Shown: piece by piece, positions 33,218 to 41,603 of the stretch
How the letters are laid out: each line of letters starts with the position of its first letter
Position numbering within the stretch: position 1 is the first letter of the stretch
Source of the DNA: Leisingera coralii
GTDB taxonomy: Bacteria; Pseudomonadota; Alphaproteobacteria; Rhodobacterales; Rhodobacteraceae
Direction: 5' to 3'
Length of the DNA stretch: 64,000 nucleotides
NCBI RefSeq assembly: GCF_049056525.1
Contig: NZ_JBHUPT010000002.1
Coordinates: 263,394-327,393 of the forward strand
Made by a program: the position numbers and the translations under genes
Notes under the pieces: model-generated
Databases searched by the model: none
Seen by the model: only the letters and a program-made list of their open reading frames with translations
Told to the model about the DNA's origin: nothing

Positions 33218-34600
33218 GTGACATTGGAACAGGCCCAATGGGCAATCTACGCGCTGGCCGGGCTGGCGGCGCTTTTGGCCTTGGCGGCGTTGCGTCTGCG
33301 CGGCCATGCAAGGCGTATGGAGCAGCTCAACGCTGATCTGCGCAGCCATAACGCGGGCTTGCAGGCTGAGGTGGCGCGGCTGCCGGAACTGACGGATGAA
33401 CTGGCCACCCTGCGCCGCACCAGCGAGAACGAGCGCACCGCGCGCTATCAGGCCGAGGCGCAGGTGCAGGCGCTGAAGGCGGAGCATGCGGCGCGGCTGG
33501 AAGAGCTTCACCACATGAACCAGCAGATGGAGCACAAGTTTGCCGCACTGGCCAATGGCGTACTGAAACAGAACTCCGAAAGCTTCCTGAGCCTGGTCAG
33601 CGAGCGGTTCCAGGCGCACAGCAAGACAGCGGATGCGGATCTGGCCAAGCGCCACGCGGCGATTGAGAGCCTAGTGAAGCCGCTGGATCAGAAGCTGGGA
33701 CAGTTCGGCGAGCGGATCAAGGAGATCGAGCAGGCCCGCAATGAGGCCTATGGCGCGATCAAGGCGCAGGTGAAGCACCTGGCCGAGGGCCAGGCGGCGC
33801 TGGGCGGCGAGACCCGCAAGCTGGTTCAAGCCTTGCGCGCACCGAAGACCCGTGGCCGCTGGGGCGAGATGCAGCTGCGCCAGGTGTTCGAGATGGCCGG
33901 CATGGCCGAGCATGTGGATTACGAGCTGGAGAAAAGCGTCGGCACCGATGAGGGCCTGCGCCGGCCTGACGCGGTGGTGCGCATTCCCGGCGGCAAGAGC
34001 ATCGTGGTGGACGCCAAGACTCCGCTGGAAGCCTATCTGGACGCGCTGGAGGCGGAGACGCCGGATCAGCAGCAGGCAGCGCTGGCCCGCCATGCGAACC
34101 ATGTGAAGACCCATGTCCGGCAGCTGGCCTCGAAATCCTACCAAAGCGCCTTGGGGGAGACGCCGGATTTCGTGGTGATGTTCATCCCAGGCGAGACTTT
34201 TGTCTCCGCCGCGGCGGAAGCGGACCCGGGGCTGATCGAATACGCATTCGAAAACAAGGTTTTGATCGCAACGCCAACCACGCTGATGGCCTTGGTCAAG
34301 TCGATTGCCTACGGCTGGCAGCAGGAGAAGATGGCGGAGAACGCGGTCGAGGTGCAGAAGACCGCCAAGGAGCTTTATGACCGGCTGGCGACCTTTTCCA
34401 AGAACCTGGCCTCGGTCGGGCGGTCGCTGTCCTCCTCGGTGAACAACTACAACAAGGCGGTGGGTTCGCTGGAAGCCCGGGTGCTGCCGTCCGCCCGCCG
34501 GTTTGAAGCGATGGGCGTGGTGGCAAACGGGGCGGAGCTTGAAGATCCCGGTCAAGTGGAAGTCGAGCCGCGCCAGGTGGCGCTTCTGGCGGAGGAGTAG
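33218..34600 (+). CDS. rmuC: DNA recombination protein RmuC
   Basis: A 460-residue protein. An N-terminal membrane anchor (WAIYALAGLAALLALAAL) is followed by a long coiled coil (about 30-180) and the RmuC nuclease-like domain (RGRWGEMQLRQVFEMAGM, IVVDAKTPLEAYLDA with the acidic/Lys PD-(D/E)XK-like core, PDFVVMFIPGE). In E. coli rmuC loss reduces inversion between short inverted repeats. It begins 31 bp after mutL, so a shared transcript for two genome-stability genes is likely. Its TAG is immediately followed by the ATG of the cyclase gene. Confidence 0.93.
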   Translation: MTLEQAQWAIYALAGLAALLALAALRLRGHARRMEQLNADLRSHNAGLQAEVARLPELTDELATLRRTSENERTARYQAEAQVQALKAEHAARLEELHHMNQQMEHKFAALANGVLKQNSESFLSLVSERFQAHSKTADADLAKRHAAIESLVKPLDQKLGQFGERIKEIEQARNEAYGAIKAQVKHLAEGQAALGGETRKLVQALRAPKTRGRWGEMQLRQVFEMAGMAEHVDYELEKSVGTDEGLRRPDAVVRIPGGKSIVVDAKTPLEAYLDALEAETPDQQQAALARHANHVKTHVRQLASKSYQSALGETPDFVVMFIPGETFVSAAAEADPGLIEYAFENKVLIATPTTLMALVKSIAYGWQQEKMAENAVEVQKTAKELYDRLATFSKNLASVGRSLSSSVNNYNKAVGSLEARVLPSARRFEAMGVVANGAELEDPGQVEVEPRQVALLAEE

Positions 34601-35902
34601 ATGCGGCTGCCGCCGGCATTGCGTGCAGGAGCTGCAGGAGAGGCAGCGCTGCGGGCTGCGGAGGTTGAGGCAGAGCGTATCGTCGCGCTTCTGCGGATCG
34701 CGGTGGCACTGGGCCTGATGCTGGCGATGGTGCTGGCCCTTGATTCCGTGCGGGTGGTGGATGAGCCGCACTTGCGGCGCCAGATCGGGCTGGCAATAGG
34801 CACCATGCTTTCTTACCTGACCGTTGGTGTTCTGATCTATTGGGCGATTGGCAGGGGGCTGTTCCAGCCTTGGATGATCTGGCTGGCGGTTTTGGCGGAC
34901 TGCTCCTTTCTTCTGTTGAACACCTTTCTGTCTCTGGTGAACACCGGTGTGCCCGGCGGTGCGGTCTTTGCGATGCCAGCTGTGTGGATGGCGCCGGTTG
35001 TGCTGGCCTTCGGAGTGCTGAGGCTCAGCCCTTTGCGGCTTGCGGTGATGCTGGTGCTGATAGCAGCCGGGTTTGGCTGGATGATCCTGTGGCAGCCGCC
35101 TGAAGCCGCGCCGGATCTGGTTGAGCGGATCAGGCTGACCCTGGATGCGCCGCCGAACTTCATGCGCCTGGTGATGCTGTGCCTGGCAGGCGCAGTTCTG
35201 GTGGTGGCTGCGGTGCGGATGCGCAGCCTGCTGCACCGTTCATTGGAAGAGGCGCGTCAAAAGGCAAACCTGACCCGCTACCTGCCGGCCCAGCTGGCGG
35301 GGCGGCTGGCAGGAGGCGGGCTGGAAGCGCTGCAGGAGGGCCGCCAGCAGCAGATGGCTATCCTGTTCATCGACATCCGCGGCTTTACCAGCTGGTGCGA
35401 GGGCCGCGAACCGCAGGAGGTCAGCAGCCTGATTACGGAATTCCGCGCCCGGGTGGAGGACGTGGCAGGCCGGACCAGCGGGCTGATCGACAAATACATC
35501 GGTGACACGGCGATGATCCTGTTTGAGGGGGAGCGGGCGGCGGTCCGGGCGCTGGACTGCGCCGAGGGCCTGCTGGAAGAAGTGTCCGCATGGTGCCGGA
35601 TGCGGGAGCAGGCGGGCGACGCCGGGCTGGCTGCCGGGATCGGGGTGCACTGGGGTGAGGTCTTCTCAGGCGTGACCGGCACGCCGCAGCGGCTGGAATA
35701 CTCCGTATTTGGCGACACCGTGAACACCGCGGCGCGTCTTGAGCAGCTGACCAAGGAGCATGGCATGGCGCTGATTGCCTCTGAGACGCTGCTGAAGAAA
35801 GCCGGGGCGGAGCCCGCGCGCAACGGCTGGACTGCGCTGCCGCCGGCGGTCTTGCGCGGGCGCAGCAAGGGGCTCGCGCTCTTCGGCAAGGCGCAAGGCT
35901 GA
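34601..35902 (+). CDS. Membrane-bound class III adenylate/guanylate cyclase
   Basis: A 433-residue protein. Six membrane segments occupy about 28-48, 65-85, 90-112, 120-140, 146-165 and 188-206. After a short linker (RYLPAQLAGRL) the catalytic class III domain begins. Metal-binding aspartates are D258 in FIDIRGFT and D302 in DKYIGDTAM; the transition-state region FGDTVNTAARLE is present. This suggests an active cAMP-forming enzyme; guanylate specificity cannot be excluded. The ATG abuts the rmuC stop with no gap, so translation is probably coupled. The membrane part resembles no sensor I can name. Confidence 0.9.
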   Translation: MRLPPALRAGAAGEAALRAAEVEAERIVALLRIAVALGLMLAMVLALDSVRVVDEPHLRRQIGLAIGTMLSYLTVGVLIYWAIGRGLFQPWMIWLAVLADCSFLLLNTFLSLVNTGVPGGAVFAMPAVWMAPVVLAFGVLRLSPLRLAVMLVLIAAGFGWMILWQPPEAAPDLVERIRLTLDAPPNFMRLVMLCLAGAVLVVAAVRMRSLLHRSLEEARQKANLTRYLPAQLAGRLAGGGLEALQEGRQQQMAILFIDIRGFTSWCEGREPQEVSSLITEFRARVEDVAGRTSGLIDKYIGDTAMILFEGERAAVRALDCAEGLLEEVSAWCRMREQAGDAGLAAGIGVHWGEVFSGVTGTPQRLEYSVFGDTVNTAARLEQLTKEHGMALIASETLLKKAGAEPARNGWTALPPAVLRGRSKGLALFGKAQG

Positions 35903-35989
35903 CCGCCGCTCCATTTGCCCCAGATCAAAGACTTAGGCGTTTCGCCCGCGGTTTGATATGCTGAGGCAGCGAACAGAAGGAGTGGAGCA

Positions 35990-36313
35990 ATGCTGGAGAT
36001 CTCAGTCCGCAAAGTGGCGCAGGTGGCGATGATGGCCCGGGAACTGGGCCGCGCGGAGGGCGAGCTGCGCGCCTTCATTGACCGGATGAGCGAGGACCAG
36101 CAGGCGGAGCTGGTTGCCATCATGTGGGTCGGCCGCGGCAGCTTCGAAGCCGAAGAGCTGGGGGATGCGATCTATACAGCCCGCCAGGAAGCGACCACCC
36201 CGACCGCGGATTACCTGATCGGCACCCCGCATCTGGCCGATAACCTGGAAGCCGGGCTGGAGGCGCTGGGCATCGACGTGCATGACGTCGAGGACGATGT
36301 GATCGGCCGCTGA
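35990..36313 (+). CDS. DUF3775 protein
   Basis: A 107-residue acidic soluble protein. The segments MSEDQQAELVAIMWVGRGSF and the C-terminal PTADYLIGTPHLADNLEAGLEALG match the DUF3775 family, of unknown function. The ATG has agaaggagtgg upstream, a strong ribosome-binding site. It ends a run of plus-strand genes; a hairpin that could serve both directions separates it from the saccharopine operon. Confidence 0.85.
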   Translation: MLEISVRKVAQVAMMARELGRAEGELRAFIDRMSEDQQAELVAIMWVGRGSFEAEELGDAIYTARQEATTPTADYLIGTPHLADNLEAGLEALGIDVHDVEDDVIGR

Positions 36314-36361
36314 GCCCAGGTTTTCAAAGCTGTCAGGATACCTTGTGTTCGCAAAGAAGAA

Positions 36362-36383
36362 GGGCGCCGTGTTGCCGGCGCCC
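36362..36383. terminator. Bidirectional hairpin between DUF3775 and saccharopine operon
   Basis: GGGCGCCG / CGGCGCCC with a TGTTGC loop is followed by TGTTGTTTTCC on the plus strand and by TTCTTCTTTG on the minus strand. Confidence 0.65.
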
Positions 36384-36403
36384 TGTTGTTTTCCTTCAGT
36401 GGA

Positions 36404-37546
36404 TCAGCCCTTGCTGTCAACAACCTCGAGGTGCTGCGCCAGCTTGCCGATTTCACCCATCCATTTCTCCACCAGAGCCGGATCGCTGGGCGCCGCGTGA
36501 ACCCCGGCGGCGATCTTGCCGTTCATGGCGGCCTCGATGGCGAAGGAGACCGGGTAGGACACCAGGCGCGCCATCGCGGTGCCGCGCTCATCGCCCCAGG
36601 CGTCCATCACATAGGTCTTGTGCCAGACCTCGGCGCCGTCTTTCTCGGCCTTCAGGCCCACGCAGAGGACAACCCGGTCCGGCTCGCCCTCGTCATAGGC
36701 GTTGTCGGCCCAGAACTGGTCCGACATCTCCTTGAGACGGGCGTCGCCTTCGGGGCCGGAGAGGGTCTCGACCTCCTTGAACACATCCGCCCAGGCGTCT
36801 GCCCAGCCATTGAGGCGCAGGGTGCCGCGGACGAATTCCTTCACTTTCCAGTCTGTGCCGAACTCATACTGCGCCATGAAGGGGATCGAGTCGCGGTTCG
36901 GGTAGACCTCGAAGCTTTCCGGTTCGGGCAGCGGCGCCTCATAGGAGGAGATCGCATCCCAGGGGCGGGCAACGTCCAGCTCCTTGAAGTCGCGGATCGA
37001 CTTGGAGGGCGAGCGCAGCGCCTTCAAAACGCCCAGCGGCGACCAGCTGAACTTGTAGCGGAACGGGTTCGGGGTCTTGGGGATGCCGCCGCAGTAGGAG
37101 ATGAAGCTGATCTCGTTTTCGGGGTCAAAGGCGGCGGAGGCCTTGTAGTCCGCCACCAGCGCATGGGCCATCAGGTGGTCGATACCCGGGTCCAGTCCCA
37201 CCTCGTTGATCAGGCAGACGCCGGCGTCCTTGGCCTTCTGGTCCAGCGCGCGCATCTCCGGCGCGATGTAGGAGGAGGAGACGAAATGCGCGCCGCGTTC
37301 GATCGCCAGTTCGGCCAGCGGCACGTGCCAATCGCCGGGCAGCATCGAGACGATCACGTCCTTGGGGCTCAGCATCTGGCCCAGGTTGGCGATGCTGAAG
37401 GCGTGGATGTTGGTGGTCAGATCGCCAACCGCCTCGCGCGCCTTGTCGGTGGTCCGGTTCCAGACAGCCACGTCATGGCCCGCTTCCAGCAGGCGGCGCA
37501 GGCCGGGGATTGCCGACAGGCCGGTGCCGCACCAGTGAATAGTCAT
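36404..37546 (-). CDS. Saccharopine dehydrogenase (glutamate-forming, LYS9/SDH type)
   Basis: A 380-residue NAD(P)-dependent oxidoreductase of the saccharopine dehydrogenase family. The N-terminal Rossmann part (WCGTGLSAIPGLRRLLEAGHDVAVWNRTTDKA) is followed by VSMLPGDWHVPLAELAIERGAHFVSSSYI, NEVGLDPGIDHLMAHALV and ISYCGGIPKTPNPFRYKFSWSPLGVLKAL, the classic saccharopine reductase/SDH blocks. It probably converts saccharopine to glutamate and aminoadipate semialdehyde. It is the last gene of a minus-strand operon, 12 bp after a SemiSWEET gene and behind an LKR-type gene, which supports lysine catabolism. Confidence 0.9.
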   Translation of the reverse strand: MTIHWCGTGLSAIPGLRRLLEAGHDVAVWNRTTDKAREAVGDLTTNIHAFSIANLGQMLSPKDVIVSMLPGDWHVPLAELAIERGAHFVSSSYIAPEMRALDQKAKDAGVCLINEVGLDPGIDHLMAHALVADYKASAAFDPENEISFISYCGGIPKTPNPFRYKFSWSPLGVLKALRSPSKSIRDFKELDVARPWDAISSYEAPLPEPESFEVYPNRDSIPFMAQYEFGTDWKVKEFVRGTLRLNGWADAWADVFKEVETLSGPEGDARLKEMSDQFWADNAYDEGEPDRVVLCVGLKAEKDGAEVWHKTYVMDAWGDERGTAMARLVSYPVSFAIEAAMNGKIAAGVHAAPSDPALVEKWMGEIGKLAQHLEVVDSKG

Positions 37547-37558
37547 GAGAGTTCTCCC

Positions 37559-37810
37559 TTATCCGAATTTCAGTTTGGCCGCGACGATTACCAGAACGGC
37601 ACTCACGGCGCAGATATTGGCCAGGATCAGAGGCCAGTCGCCGACCATCACCCCATATGCCAGCCACAGCGAAACCGTCGCCAGGAACATCAGGTTCGAG
37701 GGCAGCGACAGGCCGGAGGTGTCGCGGGAGGCCCAGGCCTTCCAGGCCTGGGGAATCCAGCAGACGGTTCCGAGAATGGCCGCCAGATAGCCGACGTAAG
37801 GCGCGATCAT
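37559..37810 (-). CDS. SemiSWEET / PQ-loop family small membrane protein
   Basis: An 83-residue protein with three hydrophobic segments (about 5-24, 37-57, 60-79). The PQ motif is at residues 20-21 in CWIPQAWKAWASRDTSGLSLPSN, followed by LWLAYGVMVGDWPLILAN; both are signatures of bacterial SemiSWEETs, which dimerise to form a small-solute carrier. Its ATG overlaps the stop of the upstream LKR-type gene by 4 bp and it ends 12 bp before the SDH-type gene. The embedding inside a lysine degradation operon hints at transport of lysine or an intermediate, which is inference; known SemiSWEETs move sugars. Confidence 0.88.
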   Translation of the reverse strand: MIAPYVGYLAAILGTVCWIPQAWKAWASRDTSGLSLPSNLMFLATVSLWLAYGVMVGDWPLILANICAVSAVLVIVAAKLKFG

Positions 37811-38859
37811 TTGGGCAGATGCTCCAGGAATGTGGCCTTGGCCCGGCCCCAGACACCGCTCTCCAGATCCGTCAGCGCCTGCAGCGAGGGCAGAAGCTGG
37901 GCGGCGTAGTCTTCCGAGCTTTCCACCGGCAGCATCGACGGCAGGTTGTCGATCGCCATAACGTCCAGCACCGGGTTTTCGGCGACGCGCAGCGCGGGGG
38001 CCTCCCAGGTGGTGGCGCGGTCATAGACCGGCACCGGGTTATAGTCGCTGTCGGGGTCGCAGGCGACATCACCGATGGCAGTGAGCTTGCGGTCCGCGCT
38101 CAATGCTTCACGGGGAACAAAGACCGGAGTGCCCGGGCGCGCGAAGATGCAGTTCAGGAACAGGTCATGGTCCAGGATCTCCGGGAAGGGGCCGCCGTGG
38201 GCAGTCTCGGCCATGTCCCACTTGGTGACGGCGACGCCCATCGCTTCGCAGAGGTCGGCAGCACCGGTGCCGACACGGCCAAGCGCGCCGATTACGATGG
38301 CCGTGGGACGGTCCCTGTTCAGCGCGTCCAGCTCTGCGCCCAGATCTGACAGCAGCGCGTCCTTGCCGGGATAGACACCAACCGGCCCGCACAGTTCGCC
38401 GCGCTGCTGGGCCGCCCAGGATTTCAGGGTCACTGCGGCGCCGGCATAGCCTGCCCAGTAGCCAAAGGCGGCGACCCGGCGGCCGCTCTCGTCGACCAGA
38501 TACTCGAGATCATAAAGCGTGCCGCCGCCGGCCTTGAACCGTTCCAGCAGCGCTTTGCCGGAATGCTGGCCCTTGAAGGCATGACCGAACATGATGTGGC
38601 GGTGCGGCAGCGGCGTGCCGTTTTCGGGCAGTTCCTTCAGGCCGAAGATGATCGCGTCCGCAGGCGCGTCGGGCCAGGAGTTCTCCGGCGCAATCTCGCA
38701 GCCCGCGTCAATGTAGCCCTGCAGCGGGATTGCCCGCACCGAGCTTTCCTCCACCGTGACCTTGATGCCGCCTGCCAGCAGTGCCTTGGCGCCTTCGGGG
38801 GTCAGGCCGACCCGCTCTTCGTTGGGGCGCTGTTCGGCCCGTACCCACAGATGCGTCAT
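37807..38859 (-). CDS. Saccharopine dehydrogenase (lysine-forming, LYS1/LKR type)
   Basis: A 350-residue enzyme of the alanine dehydrogenase/PNT-like fold. The N-terminus HLWVRAEQRPNEERVGLTPEGAKALLAGG is typical of LYS1, with HIMFGHAFKGQHSG, LYDLEYLVDESGRRVAAFGYWAGYAGA and VIGALGRVGTGAADLCEAMG (nucleotide loop) further on. In the catabolic direction it condenses lysine with 2-oxoglutarate to saccharopine. I chose the ATG at 38859 because AAGGA lies seven bases upstream; the frame can begin at 38865 or at a TTG at 38874 overlapping the GST gene. Confidence 0.92.
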   Translation of the reverse strand: MTHLWVRAEQRPNEERVGLTPEGAKALLAGGIKVTVEESSVRAIPLQGYIDAGCEIAPENSWPDAPADAIIFGLKELPENGTPLPHRHIMFGHAFKGQHSGKALLERFKAGGGTLYDLEYLVDESGRRVAAFGYWAGYAGAAVTLKSWAAQQRGELCGPVGVYPGKDALLSDLGAELDALNRDRPTAIVIGALGRVGTGAADLCEAMGVAVTKWDMAETAHGGPFPEILDHDLFLNCIFARPGTPVFVPREALSADRKLTAIGDVACDPDSDYNPVPVYDRATTWEAPALRVAENPVLDVMAIDNLPSMLPVESSEDYAAQLLPSLQALTDLESGVWGRAKATFLEHLPK

Positions 38860-38870
38860 TGTCATGTCCT

Positions 38871-39485
38871 TCAAAGCATTCCCTTGGCATAGACCGAGCG
38901 GATCGACTCGCGCTGTTCCATTGCCGTCATGAAGTTCTGGATTTTTGGGAAGTCCGCCACGTTCACCCCGTCGCCTTCGAGCCAGGTGCAGACCACATAC
39001 AGGTAGCAGTCGGCGAGGCTGACCTCGCCGCCCAGCACAAACGGCCCGCGCAGCCCGGACTGGCTGATGTAGCCGCAGGAGGCTGCCATGGTCTGCGGCA
39101 CCATTTTCTGCATGTCTTTCCAGCTGGAGCGTTCCTTGGCCCAGCGGTGGCCGCGGCGCATATGGGCGTGGTTCACATGCATGGTGGAGGCGAGATAAAA
39201 CATCACCTCGCGCATCCGGGCCAGCTGCACCGGTTCTTGCGGGCGCAGACCTGCGTCTGGCGCCATATCGGCGATGTATTCCAGGAGCGCTCCGGTCTCG
39301 GTCAGGATGCCGCCCTCGACCGCCAGCGCGGGCACCCGGCCCTTGGGATTGATCTGGGCATAGGCCGCGCCGGTCTGTTCCTTGGCGGCAAAGTCGATTT
39401 TCACCGCCTCATAGTCTATCCCGGCCTCTTCCAATGCGATGGCCACGGCCACCGAAATGGTGTTGGGGGCGTAATAGAGCTGCAT
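38871..39485 (-). CDS. Glutathione S-transferase family protein
   Basis: A 204-residue cytosolic GST. The thioredoxin-like N-terminal domain (MQLYYAPNTISVAVAIALEEAGIDYEAVKIDF, then NPKGRVPALAVEGGILTETGALLEYIAD with the cis-Pro and Glu/Thr glutathione site) is followed by a helical C-terminal domain. The substrate is unknown. It lies upstream of the LKR-type gene with an 11-bp gap, and 21 bp downstream of a histidine phosphatase gene, so all five genes may share a transcript. A role in detoxifying aldehyde intermediates of lysine degradation would fit but is speculative. Confidence 0.9.
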   Translation of the reverse strand: MQLYYAPNTISVAVAIALEEAGIDYEAVKIDFAAKEQTGAAYAQINPKGRVPALAVEGGILTETGALLEYIADMAPDAGLRPQEPVQLARMREVMFYLASTMHVNHAHMRRGHRWAKERSSWKDMQKMVPQTMAASCGYISQSGLRGPFVLGGEVSLADCYLYVVCTWLEGDGVNVADFPKIQNFMTAMEQRESIRSVYAKGML

Positions 39486-39506
39486 GGTCTTCCTCCCGAT
39501 CGGACG

Positions 39507-40157
39507 TCAGAAATGTGTCTGGGCAAAATGCCGGTCCGGCGCTTCCAGATGCGGCACTGCGTTGAACAGAACCGGGCTCCAGTGGCCGCCAATGGGGAAC
39601 AGCCGGTGCATGGAGGTGTTCATGATCGCCAGTGCAATCCGCGCCATGCCCGTGGTGTCCAGCCCCATCGCCTGCCGCAGCGCCATGGAGATCAAACCGC
39701 CAGATGTGATCACCAGCGCCGGGCCGTCGCCTGCGGCGATTTCCTCCAGCGCCTGCCGGGTCCGGGTCTCGAATTGCGACCAGCTTTCGTAAGGCTCCGC
39801 AATTTCGCCTGTTGCCCAGGCGTCAAAGACCCTGGGCAAGTGGTCGACAAAGCCCTCGCGCTCTTCCGGGATCGGCAGCCCGTGCTGATCGCGCATCGCC
39901 TCAGCCAGGGTGAAATACTCCATCTCGTTGAGGCGCGCGTCCTGCACCGCGTCTGCGTATCCCATCGAGGCGGCGGTCTCGATATGCCGGGTCAGGGTGC
40001 CGCAATAGACGCGGGGATGATGGTTGCCGCTGTTGCGCAGATGCTCCCCCAGCCAGACCGCCTGCTGGTGGCCCAGGTCGCTCAGCCGGTCATAACTTAC
40101 CTCGTCACGGGCGCTGGTATTGGCCTGGCCGTGGCGGATCAGCGTGATGTGGGACAT
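39507..40157 (-). CDS. Histidine phosphatase family protein
   Basis: A 216-residue enzyme of the phosphoglycerate mutase-like superfamily. The phospho-accepting His is H9 in LIRHGQAN. Other family features are the SDLGHQQAVWLGEHL segment, the LNEMEYFTLAEA block supplying the acid residue, and a second catalytic His near ALVITSGGLISMAL, where the usual SHGG reads TSGG. The missing second histidine may weaken or change activity. It is probably the first gene of the saccharopine operon and is divergent from the M20 hydrolase gene. Confidence 0.82.
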   Translation of the reverse strand: MSHITLIRHGQANTSARDEVSYDRLSDLGHQQAVWLGEHLRNSGNHHPRVYCGTLTRHIETAASMGYADAVQDARLNEMEYFTLAEAMRDQHGLPIPEEREGFVDHLPRVFDAWATGEIAEPYESWSQFETRTRQALEEIAAGDGPALVITSGGLISMALRQAMGLDTTGMARIALAIMNTSMHRLFPIGGHWSPVLFNAVPHLEAPDRHFAQTHF

Positions 40158-40302
40158 AGGCGGGCGGCTCCGTTGTTACCGGGGAAGTCTTAGGGGAGGT
40201 TCCGGGCAGAGGGAAGAGAGGGTTTGGGCGCAGGTCCCTTCAATTCCATTGAGAGCGGCAAAAACTTGGCGCACTGTGGGCCTGTCAGCCTGGAGAGATG
40301 TC

Positions 40303-41508
40303 ATGCCCCTCAATCCTCAGCGTTTTCTAGATGATCTGCATACCTTGCGCAGCTTTGGTGCGTCGGGCGTGGGCAAGGGGGTGGTGCGGCAGGCCTATTC
40401 CGGGGCCGACATTGGCGCGCGCAAATGGCTGGCGGAACGGATGAAAGAGGCCGGTTTAGAGCCGCATTTCGACCCTCTCGGCAATCTCTTCGGCCTGGCC
40501 GGGGAGAAGAGCCTGCTGGTGGGCTCGCACAGCGACAGCCAGCCCGAGGGCGGCTGGCTGGACGGGGCGCTCGGCGTGGTTGCCGGGCTGGAGGTTGCCC
40601 GCGCGGCCAGGGAAGCAGGCGGGCCGCCCATTTCCTGCGTCAGCTTCCAGGATGAGGAGGGGCGGTTCGGTGTGCTGACCGGCTCGGATGTCTGGACCGG
40701 CAAGCTGGCGCTGGAGGAGGCGGACGGGTTCACTGACAATGGTGGCAATACCCTAGCGGACATGCGGGCGCAGATGGCGGATCTGGCCGGTGATTTCCTG
40801 CCGCACGAGCTGTTCAGCGGCTTTCTGGAAATGCATATCGAGCAAGGGCCTTATCTGGAGGAAACCGGGCTTGGGCTTGGGGTGGTGACGGATATTGTCG
40901 GCATCCGCGACATGCGGATCACCTTCGAAGGCCGCCAGAACCATGCGGGCACCACGCCGATGCACCTGCGCCGGGATGCGTTTCAGGCGCTGTCTGCCTT
41001 CAATGCGGCTCTAAACAGCCGTTTTGCCAATGTGGTGACACCCGCCACGGTCTGGACCATCGGCCATGTGGCGCTGCATCCGAATGCTTCTTCGGTGGTG
41101 CCGGGGCGGGTGGAGTTCTCCATGCAATGGCGCGATGCGGATGCAGACCGGCTGGCACGGATGGAAACGCTGATCAAGGATACCGCGCAGGAAATCTCGG
41201 ATGCCCACGGCGTCACCGCGGCGCTTGGTCCGGTGATGGGGATCGAGCCGGCGGCGATGGATGCGCGGTTTCAGGCGGAACTGGCCAACGCGGCAGAGGC
41301 GCTCGCTCCCGGGAAGTGGCAGAAGATGCCCTCCGGTGCGCTGCATGATGCGGCCAATCTAGCCACGGTGATGCCTGCGGGGATGCTGTTCGTGCCCTCG
41401 ATCGGCGGCATCAGCCATGCCTTTGACGAGGATACGGACGAGGCGGATCTGGTGCTGGGCTTGCAGGTGCTGGACCGTGCGGCGCGGGCACTGGCGGCAA
41501 GACCTTGA
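40303..41508 (+). CDS. Zn-dependent amidohydrolase, M20 carbamoylase/hydantoinase family
   Basis: A 401-residue enzyme related to N-carbamoyl-L-amino acid hydrolase, beta-ureidopropionase and allantoate amidohydrolase. The metal-binding blocks are VGSHSDSQPEGGWLDGALGV (first His and bridging Asp) and SFQDEEGRFGV (Glu pair). The dimerisation-domain signature FLEMHIEQGPYLEE and the C-terminal GGISHAFDEDTDEADL are present. The start at 40303 follows TGGAGAGATGTC. The substrate cannot be decided; an N-carbamoyl compound is likely. It is a single gene followed by repeat copy C. Confidence 0.9.
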   Translation: MPLNPQRFLDDLHTLRSFGASGVGKGVVRQAYSGADIGARKWLAERMKEAGLEPHFDPLGNLFGLAGEKSLLVGSHSDSQPEGGWLDGALGVVAGLEVARAAREAGGPPISCVSFQDEEGRFGVLTGSDVWTGKLALEEADGFTDNGGNTLADMRAQMADLAGDFLPHELFSGFLEMHIEQGPYLEETGLGLGVVTDIVGIRDMRITFEGRQNHAGTTPMHLRRDAFQALSAFNAALNSRFANVVTPATVWTIGHVALHPNASSVVPGRVEFSMQWRDADADRLARMETLIKDTAQEISDAHGVTAALGPVMGIEPAAMDARFQAELANAAEALAPGKWQKMPSGALHDAANLATVMPAGMLFVPSIGGISHAFDEDTDEADLVLGLQVLDRAARALAARP

Positions 41509-41525
41509 CGGCACGCAACAGGGAC

Positions 41526-41603
41526 AGGGCGCTCCCGCCTGTTCCCGGACATTCGAAGAATGCCCGTCACAGTTGGGCCGGGCGCCGCTGGCGCGGCGCA
41601 GCT
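41526..41603 (+). repeat. Modular intergenic repeat, copy C
   Basis: AGGGCGCTCCCGCC (41526) is followed by a small hairpin CATTC-GAA-GAATG (41550-41562), then TTGGGC and the second hairpin GCGCCGC-TGGC-GCGGCGC (41582-41599). The head and second hairpin closely match copy E. It is between the M20 hydrolase and the convergent WGR gene. Confidence 0.75.
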
